NCBI GenBank assembly: GCA_002355495.1
Contig: AP017424.1
Span: forward strand, 372,001 to 436,000
Origin: Streptomyces laurentii
Lineage (GTDB): Bacteria > Actinomycetota > Actinomycetes > Streptomycetales > Streptomycetaceae
Direction: 5' to 3'
DNA: 64,000 bases
Positions within the stretch are counted from its first letter, which is position 1; each line of letters opens with the position of its first letter. Shown here in pieces: positions 27,295 through 37,012 of the stretch. Made by a program: the position numbers and the translations under genes. The notes beneath the pieces were generated by a model, which was given only the letters and a program-made list of their open reading frames with translations, was not told the DNA's origin and did no database searches.

Positions 27295-27336
27295 CCACTG
27301 CCGTACGGCGGCAGGCACCGTGCCGTAGAGAGCCCG

Positions 27337-27371
27337 CCCGGGAACCTCTTCTCCACGACGAGGGTCCCGGG
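27337..27371 (+). terminator. Hairpin terminator after the crystallin-like gene
   Basis: CCCGGGA (27337-27343) pairs with TCCCGGG (27365-27371) and, after one mismatch, CCTC pairs with GAGG. The remaining ~290 bp before the FKBP gene (27372-27662) hold no gene that I can support. Confidence 0.6.
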
Positions 27372-27662
27372 CCGGCGCCTGTTCACGGCGGTGGACGCCG
27401 CTTGCACGCCGTCGGCTGGCATAGCCGGTCAGCGATTGCCGTCGTTCCGGATATGGACACCCGTGGTGCCCGCGCCGTACCAGCCCACCACTGAGCGTCA
27501 CCGATCCCTGAGCCGAAGAACGGTCCCCTGTACCGAGGCCGCCCGCACCCCTTGCGGTCGTACAGGAACGCGCTCCGGGAGTCCGCACGCTCGGTAGCGT
27601 GGGGGGTCCATGTGTCCGGTTGGCCCGTCCGACGGCGTCCGGCAGAGAGTGATGAGGCTGCA

Positions 27663-28070
27663 ATGACTGAACCGACGAAGCCCACGGTCGACGTTCCGGA
27701 GGGTGCCCCTCCCGCTGAGCTGACCATCCGGGACCTGGTCGTCGGGGACGGGGCCGAGGTGAAGCCGGGGATGGTCGTCAAGGTTCACTACGTCGGGGTG
27801 ACCTTCGCGTCCGGGAAGGAGTTCGATGCCTCCTGGGGACGGGGCGAGCCGTTCAAGTTCGCTCTGGGCGGCGGCAAGGCGATCAAGGGCATGGACCGCG
27901 GGGTGAGGGGCATGAAGGTCGGCGGCCGGCGGGAGATCGTCATTCCTCCGCGTCTCGGCTACGGCAAGCAGTCGCCCTCGTCGCTGATCCCGGCCAACTC
28001 GACCCTCGTCTTCGTGGTGGACCTGGTCGACGCCTATTCCAGCACCACCGGGTGGAGCAGCGCACAGTGA
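27663..28070 (+). CDS. FKBP-type peptidyl-prolyl cis-trans isomerase
   Basis: A 135-residue single-domain FKBP. Diagnostic segments are VVKVHYVGVTFASGKEFDASWGRGEPFKFALGGGKAIKGMDRGVRGMKVGGRREIVIPPRLGYG and the closing STLVFVVDLV. No signal peptide, so it acts in the cytoplasm as a folding helper. The ATG at 27663 gives the normal length. An almost identical arrangement (short acidic N-terminus, then one FKBP domain) is common in Streptomyces. Confidence 0.92.
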   Translation: MTEPTKPTVDVPEGAPPAELTIRDLVVGDGAEVKPGMVVKVHYVGVTFASGKEFDASWGRGEPFKFALGGGKAIKGMDRGVRGMKVGGRREIVIPPRLGYGKQSPSSLIPANSTLVFVVDLVDAYSSTTGWSSAQ

Positions 28071-28144
28071 GCGTTCGTCGGTTCGTGCCGCACGACGGGT
28101 CACGCCAGGCCTGATGGCCGGGTCGCCTCCTGGCCGGCCTCGGC

Positions 28145-28179
28145 CCGGGTGGACCGCCCGAAGCGGGCGGTCCACCCGG
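28145..28179. terminator. 16-bp stem, 3-nt loop bidirectional terminator
   Basis: Bases 28145-28160 are the exact reverse complement of 28164-28178/79 around the loop AAG. It lies between the convergent FKBP and hypE genes and should close both the FKBP transcript and the long hydrogenase operon. Confidence 0.85.
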
Positions 28180-28184
28180 CGCGC

Positions 28185-29324
28185 TCAGCAGATCCGTGGC
28201 AGCTGCTCGCCGAGCGGCATGTCCACCACCCGGGTTCCGCCGAGGCCGGTACGGGCGACGACCATGCCCGGATGCTCCGCCACCGTCTCCCCGATGACGG
28301 CCGCACCCGCACCGAGCGGGTGCGCGCGCATGGCGGCCAGCACCTCTTCGGCCCGCTCGCGCGGGACGAAGGCCACCAGCTTGCCCTCGTTCGCCACGTA
28401 CATCGGGTCGAGGCCGAGGATCGCACAGGCGTTGGCCACGGCGTCGGGGACGGGCACGGCACGCTCCTGGAGGACCACGCCGGTGCCCGAGGCCGTCGCG
28501 ATCTCGTTGAGCGAGGCGGCCAGGCCGCCTCGGGTGGGGTCGCGCAGCACGTGCAGATCCGTCGTCACCGCGAGCATCGCCTCGACGAGACCGTTCAGTG
28601 CCGCGCAGTCGCTCTCGATCTCGACGCCGAACTCCAGCCCCTCCCGCACGCTCATGATGGCGACGCCATGGACGCCGATGGGCCCGCTGACGATCACCAC
28701 GTCGCCGGGGACCACGCGCTGCGGGCGGAGATCCACGCCGTCCGGGATCAGTCCGATCCCGGACGTGTTCACGTAGACGCCGTCCCCGTGGCCGGCCTCC
28801 ACGACCTTGGTGTCGCCGGTGACCACGTGGACGCCGGCGGTGCGCGCCGCCGCTCCCAGGGTGTCGGCCACCCGGGTCACGACGTCGATCGGGACGCCTT
28901 CTTCGAGGATGAATCCGCAGGAGAGGTAGACCGCTTGGGCCCCGCTCATCGCGAGGTCGTTCACGGTTCCGTTGACGGCCAGGTCGCCGATGCTGCCGCC
29001 GGGGAAGAAGAGCGGGCGCACCACGAAGGAATCGGTGGAGAAGGCCAGTCGGGCGCCGCCGAGTTCGAGCGCGGCCGCGTCCGTGGTCGACGAGAGTTCC
29101 GGGCCGCCGAAGGCGGGGGCGAAGACCTGCTCGACCAGTTCGGCGGACAGGGCACCACCGCCGCCGTGCCCCATCACCACCCGCGACTGGTCCCGCAGCG
29201 GTGCCGGACAGGTCCAGGCGAGCATGTCCGGGGCCGGGCCCGCAGCCTGGTCCGACATGGCGCGGCCGGTTGTGGCGGTCACCGTGCCGGCGGCAACGCC
29301 CGCGGTCGTGGTCGTGTCAGACAA
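28185..29324 (-). CDS. hypE: [NiFe]-hydrogenase maturation protein HypE
   Basis: HypE dehydrates the carbamoyl group passed from HypF to a thiocyanate that becomes the CN ligand of the active-site iron. The protein ends PRIC, and the C-terminal Cys is the carrier residue. The PurM-like ATP fold is seen in [35 protein letters not shown] and [17 protein letters not shown]. The start is uncertain. A TTG at 29324 has GGAAG upstream and overlaps the hypD stop by 8 bp; ATG at 29258 would drop 22 residues. It is the last gene of the hydrogenase operon, followed by a strong terminator. Confidence 0.93.
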   Translation of the reverse strand: MSDTTTTAGVAAGTVTATTGRAMSDQAAGPAPDMLAWTCPAPLRDQSRVVMGHGGGGALSAELVEQVFAPAFGGPELSSTTDAAALELGGARLAFSTDSFVVRPLFFPGGSIGDLAVNGTVNDLAMSGAQAVYLSCGFILEEGVPIDVVTRVADTLGAAARTAGVHVVTGDTKVVEAGHGDGVYVNTSGIGLIPDGVDLRPQRVVPGDVVIVSGPIGVHGVAIMSVREGLEFGVEIESDCAALNGLVEAMLAVTTDLHVLRDPTRGGLAASLNEIATASGTGVVLQERAVPVPDAVANACAILGLDPMYVANEGKLVAFVPRERAEEVLAAMRAHPLGAGAAVIGETVAEHPGMVVARTGLGGTRVVDMPLGEQLPRIC

Positions 29325-30519
29325 CGGAACTTCCTTCCAGGGGCGGGACGTTCGCGGACGCGTCCGCCGGGAACGGTGCACTCGGTGCGCCCGGTGCGCT
29401 CGACGCCTGGCCTTGCCGTCTCGCGGAGCCGAGGTCGAGCCTCCGGTAGAGGTAGTAGGCGGCGCAGGCCCCCTCGCTGGAGACCATCGTGGCGCCCAGC
29501 GGGGAGCGGGGCGTGCACAGCGTGCCGAACGCCTCGCACTCGTGGGGCTTGAGCAGTCCCTGCAGGACCTCTCCGCTGCGGCAGGCGGCCGGCTCGCGGG
29601 TGTCGATGCCCTCGACGGAGAACCGGATCTCGGCGTCGTGGTCCCGGTACCGCTCCGAGAGCCGCCAGCCGCTGTCCGGGATGACGCCGATACCGCGCCA
29701 CGCGCGGTCGGTGACCTCGAAGACCTCGTCGAGCATGGCCTTGGCGGCCGGGTTGCCCTCGGCCCGTACGGCGCGGGGGTAGGCGTTGTCGACGGCGTGC
29801 TCCCCCCGCTCCAGCTGGAGCACGGTCCTCCGTACGCCTTCGAGGATGTCCAGCGGCTCGAACCCCGTGACCACGATCGGCACCCGGTACCGTGCGGCCA
29901 GTTCGGGGTACTCGGCGGTGCCCATCACGCTGCAGACGTGGCCCGCGGCGAGGAAGCCCTGGACGCGGCACTCCGGGGACCGCATGATCGCCTCGATCGC
30001 GGGCGGCACGCGGACATGGGAGACCAGCAGGCTGAAGTTGCGGATGCCCCGCTTGCGTGCCTGATGGACCGTCATCGCGTTGGGCGGGGCGGTGGTCTCG
30101 AAGCCGATGCCGAAGAACACGACCTCGCGCTCCGGGTTCTGTTCGGCGATCCGCAGCGCGTCGAGCGGCGAGTAGACGACCCGGACGTCACCGCCCTGGC
30201 CGCGCACCTGGAAGAGGTCGCGGCCCGTGCCGGGGACCCTCAGCATGTCCCCGAACGAGCAGAAGATCACGCCGGGGCGCGAGGCGATCTCCAGCGCCTT
30301 GTCGATGACCTCCAGGGGTGTCACGCACACCGGACAGCCCGGACCGTGAATCAACTCCACCTGCTTCGGTAGGAGTTGGTCGATGCCGTGCCGGATGATG
30401 CTGTGGGTCTGGCCGCCGCAGACCTCCATCAGCGCCCAGGGCCGGGTCACCGTCGCGTGGATCTCGTCGAGCAACCGCCGGGCGAGCCCGGGGTCCTGGA
30501 ACTCGTCGATGTACTTCAC
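29317..30519 (-). CDS. hypD: [NiFe]-hydrogenase maturation protein HypD
   Basis: HypD is the iron-sulfur scaffold on which, with HypC, the Fe(CN)2CO unit is built. The conserved parts are present: [39 protein letters not shown] and a C-terminal cysteine set in [29 protein letters not shown] for the [4Fe-4S] cluster. The GTG start at 30519 overlaps the hypC stop (GTGA). The ~35-residue tail after the conserved region is Ala/Ser/Pro-rich. Length of 400 is slightly above the usual ~370. Confidence 0.95.
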   Translation of the reverse strand: MKYIDEFQDPGLARRLLDEIHATVTRPWALMEVCGGQTHSIIRHGIDQLLPKQVELIHGPGCPVCVTPLEVIDKALEIASRPGVIFCSFGDMLRVPGTGRDLFQVRGQGGDVRVVYSPLDALRIAEQNPEREVVFFGIGFETTAPPNAMTVHQARKRGIRNFSLLVSHVRVPPAIEAIMRSPECRVQGFLAAGHVCSVMGTAEYPELAARYRVPIVVTGFEPLDILEGVRRTVLQLERGEHAVDNAYPRAVRAEGNPAAKAMLDEVFEVTDRAWRGIGVIPDSGWRLSERYRDHDAEIRFSVEGIDTREPAACRSGEVLQGLLKPHECEAFGTLCTPRSPLGATMVSSEGACAAYYLYRRLDLGSARRQGQASSAPGAPSAPFPADASANVPPLEGSSVV

Positions 30520-30881
30520 CGGTGCCCCTCTCCCACGACGTCCTCGTGTACGAGCCGCTCGCCTTCCGCCACTCCGCCTGCCGTGATCTCGCTCGCCGTC
30601 ATTCCGCTCGCCGTCATCCCGTCGGCCGCCTCCCACGGGTCGCCGAACTCCTCCTGGAGCATGCCGAGATCCTCGAAGAGCTCCAAGGTCCTCCTGGCCG
30701 ACTCCTCGTCCAGCCGCTGCAGGGCGAATCCGACGTGGACGATGGCGTACTCACCGACCTCCAGGTCCGGCAGGTACTCCAGACAGACCTCCTTGACCAC
30801 GCCGCCGAAATCGACGGTGGCCATCCGGGTGCCGCCCCGGTCCTCGATGTCCAGCACTCTCCCAGGGACCGCCAAACACAC
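30516..30881 (-). CDS. hypC: [NiFe]-hydrogenase maturation chaperone HypC
   Basis: HypC carries the Fe(CN)2CO group to the large subunit. The N-terminal [12 protein letters not shown] with the essential Cys2 is diagnostic, followed by the OB-fold core [32 protein letters not shown]. It starts at GTG with GAGGAG upstream. The protein has 121 residues, whereas HypC is usually ~80-95. The extra C-terminal part includes an MTASGMTAS duplication. Confidence 0.95.
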   Translation of the reverse strand: MCLAVPGRVLDIEDRGGTRMATVDFGGVVKEVCLEYLPDLEVGEYAIVHVGFALQRLDEESARRTLELFEDLGMLQEEFGDPWEAADGMTASGMTASEITAGGVAEGERLVHEDVVGEGHR

Positions 30882-30939
30882 GTGTGTCTCCTCACTGTCG
30901 CTGCCGCTGTCGTTCTGGCTGCCGCTTGCGCTGGCGTGG

Positions 30940-33483
30940 CTACGCGCCGGAGTCCGGCCCCCCGTCCCCTCCCCGGGCCTGGACCCGCTCCTCGGTCACC
31001 CGTCCGGCCACGACCAGCTGGCCGAGGGCCAGTCCGCCGTCGTTCGGCGGGACCAGCCGGTGCCGGAGGACGGTGAAGCCGTCCTCGCCCAGCGCACGCG
31101 CACAGGCCGAGGACAGGACCGCGTTGGCGAACACTCCCCCGGTCAACGCCACGGTGTGCACGTCCAGTTCGCCGCGCGCGGCGACGCAGACCCGGTGCAC
31201 CAGACGCGCCACGGCGTGGTGGAACCGGGCCGCGACGAGGGCGCTCGGTGTGCCGGCGCGCACATCGCCGGACACCGCCGTCAGCAGGGGCGCGGGGTCG
31301 GCACCGAGCGGATCTCCGGGCCGCGGCGCCACCAGCCGGAAGGCGTACCGCGCGTCCTCCTCCGCCTCCGGCGCGCGCAGGGCCGCCGCCTCCAACTCGA
31401 CGGCCGCCTGCGCCTCGTATCCGACGACATGCCGGATCCCGGCGAGGGAGGCGACGGCGTCGAATAGGCGGCCCATGCTGGAGGTCGGGACACAGTTCAG
31501 GCGGCGAGCCAACTGCCGTTGGATCACCCGCAGTTCAGCGGGCGGGCACCAGGCCACGGGTGGCAGAGCGGGGTCGGCCGGGATGCCCGCCGCATGCAGG
31601 TGCGCGAGGGCCATGCGGTACGGCCGCCGTACGGCCGCGTCCCCGCCGGGAAGCGGGACGTAGGCCAGGTGCGCGAACCGCGTGAAGCCCGCGTAGTCGG
31701 CGAGCAGGAACTCGCCGCCCCACACCGCGCCGTCGAGACCGTAGCCGGTGCCGTCGAAGGCGACGCCGAGGACGGGGCTGCTGCCGTCGAGACCGTTCTC
31801 GGCCATGGCGGCGGCGATGTGCGCGTGGTGGTGCTGGACGGGGACGACCGGGCGCCCCGCCGCGTGCCGGGCGGCCCAGCGGGTGGACCGATACGCGGGA
31901 TGGCGGTCCACCGCCAGCAGACCGGGCTCCACGCCCGTGACGGACTCCAACTGCCTCTCGGCCGAGGCGAGGGCCTGTTGCGTCGCCAGGCTGTCCAGAT
32001 CGCCGATATGCGCGGACAGCCATGCCTTGCGGCCCCGCCCGAGACAGCAGACGTTCTTCAGGTCGCCACCGACGGCGAGCGCGGGGACGACCTCGACCGG
32101 CAGGGTGACCGGCAGCGGAGCGTAGCCGCGCGAGCGGCGAAGGACGAGCGCTTCGCCGTCGCAGACCCGTACGACCGAGTCGTCGCAGGGGACATGGATC
32201 GGGCGGTCGTGCAGCAGCCAGGCGTCCGCCAGTCCCGCGAGCCTGGTCAGCGCGTCCGTGTCGTCGGTGACGATGGGTTCGCCGGACAGGTTCCCGCTGG
32301 TCATGACCAGGAGCCGGGGGCCTGGCGGGCGTTCGGCGGCGCCGAGGCCGAGGAGCAGGTGGTGCAGCGGGGTGTACGGGAGCATGACGCCGAGGTCCGG
32401 ACTGCCGGGAGCCACCTCGGGCGCCGGGACGATTCCGGAGCGGGGCGGGGTGGCGCGACGCCGCAGGAGGACGACGGGCCGGACGCGTCCGGTGAGGAGT
32501 TCACGCTCGGCGGGGCCGAGGTGCACCAGGGGCTCGACGTCCGCGAGGTCCGACGCCATCAGGGCGAACGGTTTGTCCCCGCGTGCCTTGCGCCGGCGCA
32601 GTTCGGCCACCGCCGAGGAGTTCGTGGCGTCACAGGCCAGGTGGTATCCGCCCAGGCCCTTGACGGCGAGGATCGCGCCGGCCGCGAGCATCCGCCGGGC
32701 GGCGGTCACGGGATCGCCGGCCGGATCAGCGGCAGGGCCGGTCACCGGGCCGGCCGCGAGGCCCGGCACCGGGCCGGTGCCCGCGTACGCCGCAGAGGGC
32801 GAACCGTCTCGTCCGACGACCAAGCGCAGCCGGGGGCCGCACTTCGGGCAGGCCACGGGCTGCGCGTGGAACCGCCGGTCCGTCGGGTCCTCGTACTCCC
32901 GCGCGCAGTCCGGGCACAGCGGGAAGCCGGCCATGGTCGTGTGGGCGCGGTCGTAGGGCAGGCCGGTCACGATGGTGAACCGGGGTCCGCAGTGCGTGCA
33001 AGTGAGGAAGGGGTGCAGATGTCTGCGGTCGGCCGGGTCCGCGAGTTCCCCGAGGCAGTCGTCGCAGGTGGCCGTGTCCGGCGGGACAAGGGTCCGGACC
33101 TCGCCGCCCGCGGGTGAGGGAACGATGGCGAACCCGCTGCCGCCGCTCGCGGTCACACTCGTCGTCTCGACGGCCTCCACCCGGGCCAGGGGCGGTGCCT
33201 CGGGTGCGATACGGGCGCGGAACGCCGCCACGTCCGCGGGGTCCCCCTCGACCTCGGCCACCACACCTTCGGCGGTGTTCGTGACGTGGCCGGACAGGCC
33301 CAGACCGGTGGCGAGGGCGTGGACGTACGGGCGGAAGCCCACGCCCTGGACGACCCCGCGTACGACGACACGTTCACGGACACGTTCGCGGACACGCTCG
33401 TACGGGGCAGCCGTCGGGGGCGCGGCGGTCGTCGGGGATACGGCGGTCGTCGGGGATACGGTGCCCGGTCGCCCCGCGGTCAC
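30940..33483 (-). CDS. hypF: Carbamoyltransferase HypF
   Basis: HypF converts carbamoyl phosphate to carbamoyl-AMP and loads HypE, the first step of CN ligand synthesis. Domains in order: an N-terminal Pro/Thr leader; acylphosphatase (VVVRGVVQGVGFRPYVHAL); two zinc-finger units with CDDCLGEL, CTHCGPRFT, CPDCAREY and CPKCGPRLR; a YrdC-like domain; and a Kae1-like domain with VQHHHAHIAAAMAENG. The 847 residues are somewhat above the usual ~750-800. GTG start 33483 overlaps the hypB stop by 4 bp. A 58-bp gap separates it from hypC. Confidence 0.95.
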   Translation of the reverse strand: MTAGRPGTVSPTTAVSPTTAAPPTAAPYERVRERVRERVVVRGVVQGVGFRPYVHALATGLGLSGHVTNTAEGVVAEVEGDPADVAAFRARIAPEAPPLARVEAVETTSVTASGGSGFAIVPSPAGGEVRTLVPPDTATCDDCLGELADPADRRHLHPFLTCTHCGPRFTIVTGLPYDRAHTTMAGFPLCPDCAREYEDPTDRRFHAQPVACPKCGPRLRLVVGRDGSPSAAYAGTGPVPGLAAGPVTGPAADPAGDPVTAARRMLAAGAILAVKGLGGYHLACDATNSSAVAELRRRKARGDKPFALMASDLADVEPLVHLGPAERELLTGRVRPVVLLRRRATPPRSGIVPAPEVAPGSPDLGVMLPYTPLHHLLLGLGAAERPPGPRLLVMTSGNLSGEPIVTDDTDALTRLAGLADAWLLHDRPIHVPCDDSVVRVCDGEALVLRRSRGYAPLPVTLPVEVVPALAVGGDLKNVCCLGRGRKAWLSAHIGDLDSLATQQALASAERQLESVTGVEPGLLAVDRHPAYRSTRWAARHAAGRPVVPVQHHHAHIAAAMAENGLDGSSPVLGVAFDGTGYGLDGAVWGGEFLLADYAGFTRFAHLAYVPLPGGDAAVRRPYRMALAHLHAAGIPADPALPPVAWCPPAELRVIQRQLARRLNCVPTSSMGRLFDAVASLAGIRHVVGYEAQAAVELEAAALRAPEAEEDARYAFRLVAPRPGDPLGADPAPLLTAVSGDVRAGTPSALVAARFHHAVARLVHRVCVAARGELDVHTVALTGGVFANAVLSSACARALGEDGFTVLRHRLVPPNDGGLALGQLVVAGRVTEERVQARGGDGGPDSGA

Positions 33484-34175
33484 GCGCCGGCCTGGGCCAT
33501 CACGGGGGTGTGGACGCCGGCGCCCTCCGCCGCCGCCAGCGCCCGGTCGAGCAGCGTCCCGGCGCCGCGGCCGTCCCGGGCGGAGGTGAGCAGGACCTCG
33601 ACGCCGGGGTTGACCTGTTCCACGTTCCGGCGGAAGGCGGCCTCGTCGAACTCCGCGGCCACGGCGAGGTCGGTCTTGGTGACGACCACCAGTTGGGCGA
33701 GGCCGAAGGCGGTCGGATACTTCAGGGGCTTGTCCTCGCCTTCGGTGACCGAGGCGAGGACGACCCGGAGGGATTCCCCGAGGTCGTAGCCGGCGGGGCA
33801 GACGAGATTGCCGACGTTCTCCACGAACAGCAGCCGGGTCGCCTCGGGCAGCCAGTCGTGCAGATGCCGGGCGACCATGTCGGCCTCCAGGTGGCACAGG
33901 CCGTCGGTGTGCACCTGCTTGACGGGGACGCCCGCCCGGGCCAGGCGTTCGGCGTCGTTCTCGGTGGCCAGGTCCGCGGTGAGCGCGGCCGTGCCGACGC
34001 CCCGCTCGGCGGCCAGTCGCAGGGTGCGCTCCAGCAGGGCGGTCTTCCCGCTGCCGGGGCTGGAGAGCAGATTGACCACCGTCGTACCGCGCGCGGTCAG
34101 TTCGGCGCGCAGGATGCCCGCGGCGGCATCGTTCCGGGCGAGGACCGCCCGCTGGAGGTCGACTACTCGGCACAT
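33480..34175 (-). CDS. hypB: Hydrogenase nickel incorporation GTPase HypB
   Basis: HypB is the GTPase that delivers nickel with HypA. The P-loop reads LLSSPGSGKTALLE, switch residues lie in TADLATENDAERL, and the metal/dimer segment is VHTDGLCHLEADM. Base-recognition VVTKTDLAV follows. There is no His-rich nickel-storage N-terminus, so this is the short form. The start overlaps the end of hypA by 13 bp. Confidence 0.95.
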   Translation of the reverse strand: MCRVVDLQRAVLARNDAAAGILRAELTARGTTVVNLLSSPGSGKTALLERTLRLAAERGVGTAALTADLATENDAERLARAGVPVKQVHTDGLCHLEADMVARHLHDWLPEATRLLFVENVGNLVCPAGYDLGESLRVVLASVTEGEDKPLKYPTAFGLAQLVVVTKTDLAVAAEFDEAAFRRNVEQVNPGVEVLLTSARDGRGAGTLLDRALAAAEGAGVHTPVMAQAGA

Positions 34176-34597
34176 GGGCGCCTCTTCTCGGTGAGGGGTT
34201 CGTCGCGTGGGGCGCGGGTCGGGGCGGTGGCGGCCGCCATGGGGCCGGCGGGGTCGGTCCAGCGGACCTCCCGGATGCGCAGTTCGCGTCCGGAGACGAG
34301 CTCGACGGCGGCTCCCCCGCAGCCGGGGCAGAGCAGCCGGGGCGGCATGCCGACCGGCCAGACCCGGGAGCAGGGTGCGCAGCGTGCGGTACCCGGGACC
34401 GTCCGCGTGGTCAGCTCGGCGCCCTCCACGACCGTTCCGGCGCAGGCGAGTCCGAAGCAGAAGTGGAGCGAGTCGGCGACGATGCCGGCCAGCTCGCCCA
34501 CCTCCAGCCGGACGCTGTCGACGCCCTCGGCCCCGCGGGACCGGGCGGCTGTCTCGATCTGGTCGACGACGGCCAGGGCGACGGACATCTCGTGCAT
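34163..34597 (-). CDS. hypA: Hydrogenase nickel chaperone HypA
   Basis: HypA begins MHEMSVALAVVDQIE. The N-terminal Met-His-Glu is the nickel site, which fixes the start at 34597 rather than the longer ATG at 34612. The zinc site is the four-Cys set CAPC...CPGC. The C-terminal ~30 residues after GRELRIREVRW are an added Ala/Pro-rich tail and overlap hypB. A ~210-bp gap without a gene separates it from the small membrane peptide upstream. Confidence 0.94.
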   Translation of the reverse strand: MHEMSVALAVVDQIETAARSRGAEGVDSVRLEVGELAGIVADSLHFCFGLACAGTVVEGAELTTRTVPGTARCAPCSRVWPVGMPPRLLCPGCGGAAVELVSGRELRIREVRWTDPAGPMAAATAPTRAPRDEPLTEKRRPCAE

Positions 34598-34807
34598 CGC
34601 TCTCCGTCCCAAGCTCGGTGGACTGGTGCGCGGGGTGCGGCTGGTGCGCGGAGCGGGCCGGTTCGTGGGGTGGGCCGCGGTCTCCGGGCCGCCATTACAG
34701 GTCGGGCGGGACGGGGGCGCCGTCCGGCTCGCCGGGAGAGCGCGAGGGTGTCGTCCGTTCGGTGCAGTCGAACGGCGCGCGGTCTCCTCGCGGCTCCCGG
34801 CGGCGGG

Positions 34808-34948
34808 TCACATCCTTCTCATGCGCAGGTAGCGCTGGACGTCCGGGAGGACGGCCTTGCCGACGACCGCGGCGGCCAGGGCGAGGGCGCCGAGGACGCC
34901 GAGGACGCCGACGGCGCTCTTCTTCTTGTGGCAGGTGCACGTGCTCAT
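34808..34948 (-). CDS. 46-residue predicted membrane peptide in the hydrogenase operon
   Basis: The peptide starts MSTCTCHKKKSAVG, has a hydrophobic stretch VLGVLGALALAAAVVGKAVLP and ends DVQRYLRMRRM. Features are an N-terminal C-x-C-H, three Lys, one transmembrane helix and a basic tail. It lies 31 bp downstream of the maturation protease and upstream of hypA on the same strand. Similar tiny proteins are annotated in Streptomyces hydrogenase loci (DUF6893 in my recollection, unchecked). It might anchor the enzyme to the membrane or bind metal; this is inference. Confidence 0.75.
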   Translation of the reverse strand: MSTCTCHKKKSAVGVLGVLGALALAAAVVGKAVLPDVQRYLRMRRM

Positions 34949-34979
34949 GGGGATCTCCGTATCGCACTCGGGCCGGGCT

Positions 34980-35552
34980 TCATACGACGGCTTCCTGGCC
35001 GACCAGTTCGGTCACCACGCGCACCGCCTCGGGCACCGCGGCGGCGACCTCCGCGCTGAGTTCCCCGCCTTCGTCGAGGCAGGCCGGCTCGCAGCCGACG
35101 ACGAGGATCCTGCGGGGCGGCGTACCGCCGGCCCCCGCGCACAGGGTGTCCAGCAGGGCGAGGACGGCGTCGGGTGTCATCCGGTGGCCGTCGAGTGCCG
35201 CGGCGGGCGGGGCGGTGAGCCGTTCGTCCGGCGCCGTGGCGTCGATCAGGTAGAGCGTCCCCGGCGGGCCGCCCCGCGCGGTGGCGTCGACGAGGACGCA
35301 GGTGTCCCAGCCGTCGAGGAGCTTGTACGCGAGGTGGACGCCGCGGATCCCGACATCGGCCACCTCGACGTGGGGCGGCAGGCGCCGGGCGGCGAGCCGG
35401 CGTACGGTCTCGACGCCGAAGCCGTCGTCGCCGAGGAAGATGTTGCCGACGCCCGCCACGAGTGTGCGGGGGGCGGGACGCGGCTCGTCCCGGGCCTCGG
35501 GGTCGAGGCCGGTACCGGGGTCGTGGTCGGGGTCTCGCCTGGGGCCGTTCAC
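34980..35552 (-). CDS. Hydrogenase maturation protease (HyaD/HoxM family)
   Basis: A 190-residue endopeptidase expected to cut the large-subunit C-terminus after nickel insertion. The family motif GVGNIFLGDDGFGVETVRRL carries the first nickel-binding acidic residue. A second Asp lies in VLVDATARGG and the conserved His in ALDGHRMTPDAVLALL. The GTG start at 35552 overlaps the previous stop. Nothing is missing from the active site. The likely substrate is the large subunit encoded ~4 kb upstream in the same operon. Confidence 0.93.
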   Translation of the reverse strand: MNGPRRDPDHDPGTGLDPEARDEPRPAPRTLVAGVGNIFLGDDGFGVETVRRLAARRLPPHVEVADVGIRGVHLAYKLLDGWDTCVLVDATARGGPPGTLYLIDATAPDERLTAPPAAALDGHRMTPDAVLALLDTLCAGAGGTPPRRILVVGCEPACLDEGGELSAEVAAAVPEAVRVVTELVGQEAVV

Positions 35553-37012
35553 ACGTCCTCCAAGGGCCGCACCTCGTCGGGCTGGAAGTAGAGGAACCGG
35601 CCCTGTTCGCGCCGGATGTCGGCACCCGGGTCGTCCTCCACGGTCACCGCGATGTGCACCCCGCCGTCGACGTCGTGCAGCACGGCCTCGACCAGGGCGG
35701 CCCGACCGTCCACGAACAGATCCTGGGCGTCCGTACGGCGCAGCCGCGGCCGCAACAGGACCCTGCTGCCCGCGCGCACAGCCTGCCCCGCGACGAGGAC
35801 GTGGTCCCGGTCCGGGTCGACGGTCGGGTCGCCGGCCGGATCCCACCACGGGGTGTCCGGTACGAGCGGGTCGGCGCCCGCGGGCTCGGCGGGCCGGGCG
35901 ATCTCCCGCAGTCCGCGTACCGCGCCGTGCAGGCGTTCCCACACCTCCTGCGGCAGGGTGTCCGCCAGGTCGATCACGGCCGCGGCCCGCGCGTCGGTCC
36001 CCCGGGCCTCGCGTTTCTCCTCGTCGGTGAGGGCCGTGGTACGCAGCGCGAGGATCTCGTCGATCTCGGTGGCGTCGTAGAAGGCTCCCGGGCTCTCGGG
36101 GGCGATGGCCGGGTGGTCGTCGAGGATGATCGGCGAGGAGAGCACGAGGTCGGCACGGCCGGGTTCACCGGCCAGTACGGGCCAGGTGTGCCGGTTGTCG
36201 CAGGACGCCACGGCTCCTCTCGCCCACTCCGGCGGGTCGGTCAGGGACAGGAAGGAGCCGGCGTCGAGCCGGAGCAGGGTGTGCGTGGCGACCAGCGAGT
36301 ACGCGAGCGCCGCCTGCCGGTCGTCACCGGGCAGCGGACTCCAGGAACCGGCGTTCTCGACCGTGACGGACAGCTTCCGGACCCGGTACGGGCCGTCGAG
36401 TTCCGCCACCGAGATCCGCAGGACACCGCTGATCTCCTCGCGTCGGCGCACCAGTCGGCCGCGCACTCGCCCGTCGGCGTCGACGACCTCCTCGGTCTCC
36501 TCGGCGGCGGGGCGGCTGAACGGCACGGTGATGCCCTCGCCGTCGAGCCCGTCCGGCCCGCCCGGTCCGCTGGACCCGCCCGGTCCACTGGATCCGTCCG
36601 GTCCGCCCGGCGCGTCCACGGGGACGGTGAGGGTGATCCGCTCCTCGACGCCCTCGTCCCAGGTCGTCAACGTCCGGTCCGTCAGGCGCAGTTCGGGGAC
36701 CGGCGCGTACGTGCCGTCCTCGCGGAGTGCCTCCGCGGTCCGCCGCCGGACGTGCAGGAAGCGGACCTCGACCGCGAGTTCGGCACCGGGCCGGGGCTCC
36801 ATCAGGCATTCGGTGTGCTGCCGGGCATGCTCTCCGGCGGCGTTCCAGGACGGCGGTACGAGGACGCCGAACTGCCAGCGGAACCTGTTCTTGGCGGCCG
36901 ACGCCCGGTACGGGTAGAGCACGTACCCCTCGAAGAGGACCGCGTCGGCGGCCTGCCGGGCGACGGCGAACCGCGCCTCCGTATCGGGGGTGAAGACGGT
37001 GGTGGTGGTCAT
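35549..37012 (-). CDS. Uncharacterised hydrogenase-locus protein, 487 residues
   Basis: I do not recognise a characterised family. The protein is cytosolic, with no signal or membrane helix. Notable segments are LFEGYVLYPYRASAAKNRFRWQFGVLVPPSW near the N-terminus, a Gly/Ser/Pro-rich linker (GPGGSSGPGGPDGLDG) and DNRHTWPVLAG in the middle. Its N-terminal phrase 'LYPYRASAAKN' recurs in actinobacterial hydrogenase clusters as I recall. It is coupled by 4-bp overlaps on both sides, so it is probably an accessory or assembly factor for this enzyme. Confidence 0.75.
   Translation of the reverse strand: MTTTTVFTPDTEARFAVARQAADAVLFEGYVLYPYRASAAKNRFRWQFGVLVPPSWNAAGEHARQHTECLMEPRPGAELAVEVRFLHVRRRTAEALREDGTYAPVPELRLTDRTLTTWDEGVEERITLTVPVDAPGGPDGSSGPGGSSGPGGPDGLDGEGITVPFSRPAAEETEEVVDADGRVRGRLVRRREEISGVLRISVAELDGPYRVRKLSVTVENAGSWSPLPGDDRQAALAYSLVATHTLLRLDAGSFLSLTDPPEWARGAVASCDNRHTWPVLAGEPGRADLVLSSPIILDDHPAIAPESPGAFYDATEIDEILALRTTALTDEEKREARGTDARAAAVIDLADTLPQEVWERLHGAVRGLREIARPAEPAGADPLVPDTPWWDPAGDPTVDPDRDHVLVAGQAVRAGSRVLLRPRLRRTDAQDLFVDGRAALVEAVLHDVDGGVHIAVTVEDDPGADIRREQGRFLYFQPDEVRPLEDV

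Noticed and set aside
28149..30372. Long plus-strand frames over hypE/hypD
   Set aside because: They are antisense to hyp genes with clear catalytic motifs, and their products have no recognisable domains.
33484..34173. Longer HypF reading starting inside hypB
   Set aside because: The extension is antifunctional Arg/Pro-rich shadow sequence of hypB. The GTG at 33483 overlaps the hypB stop in the usual GTGA manner.
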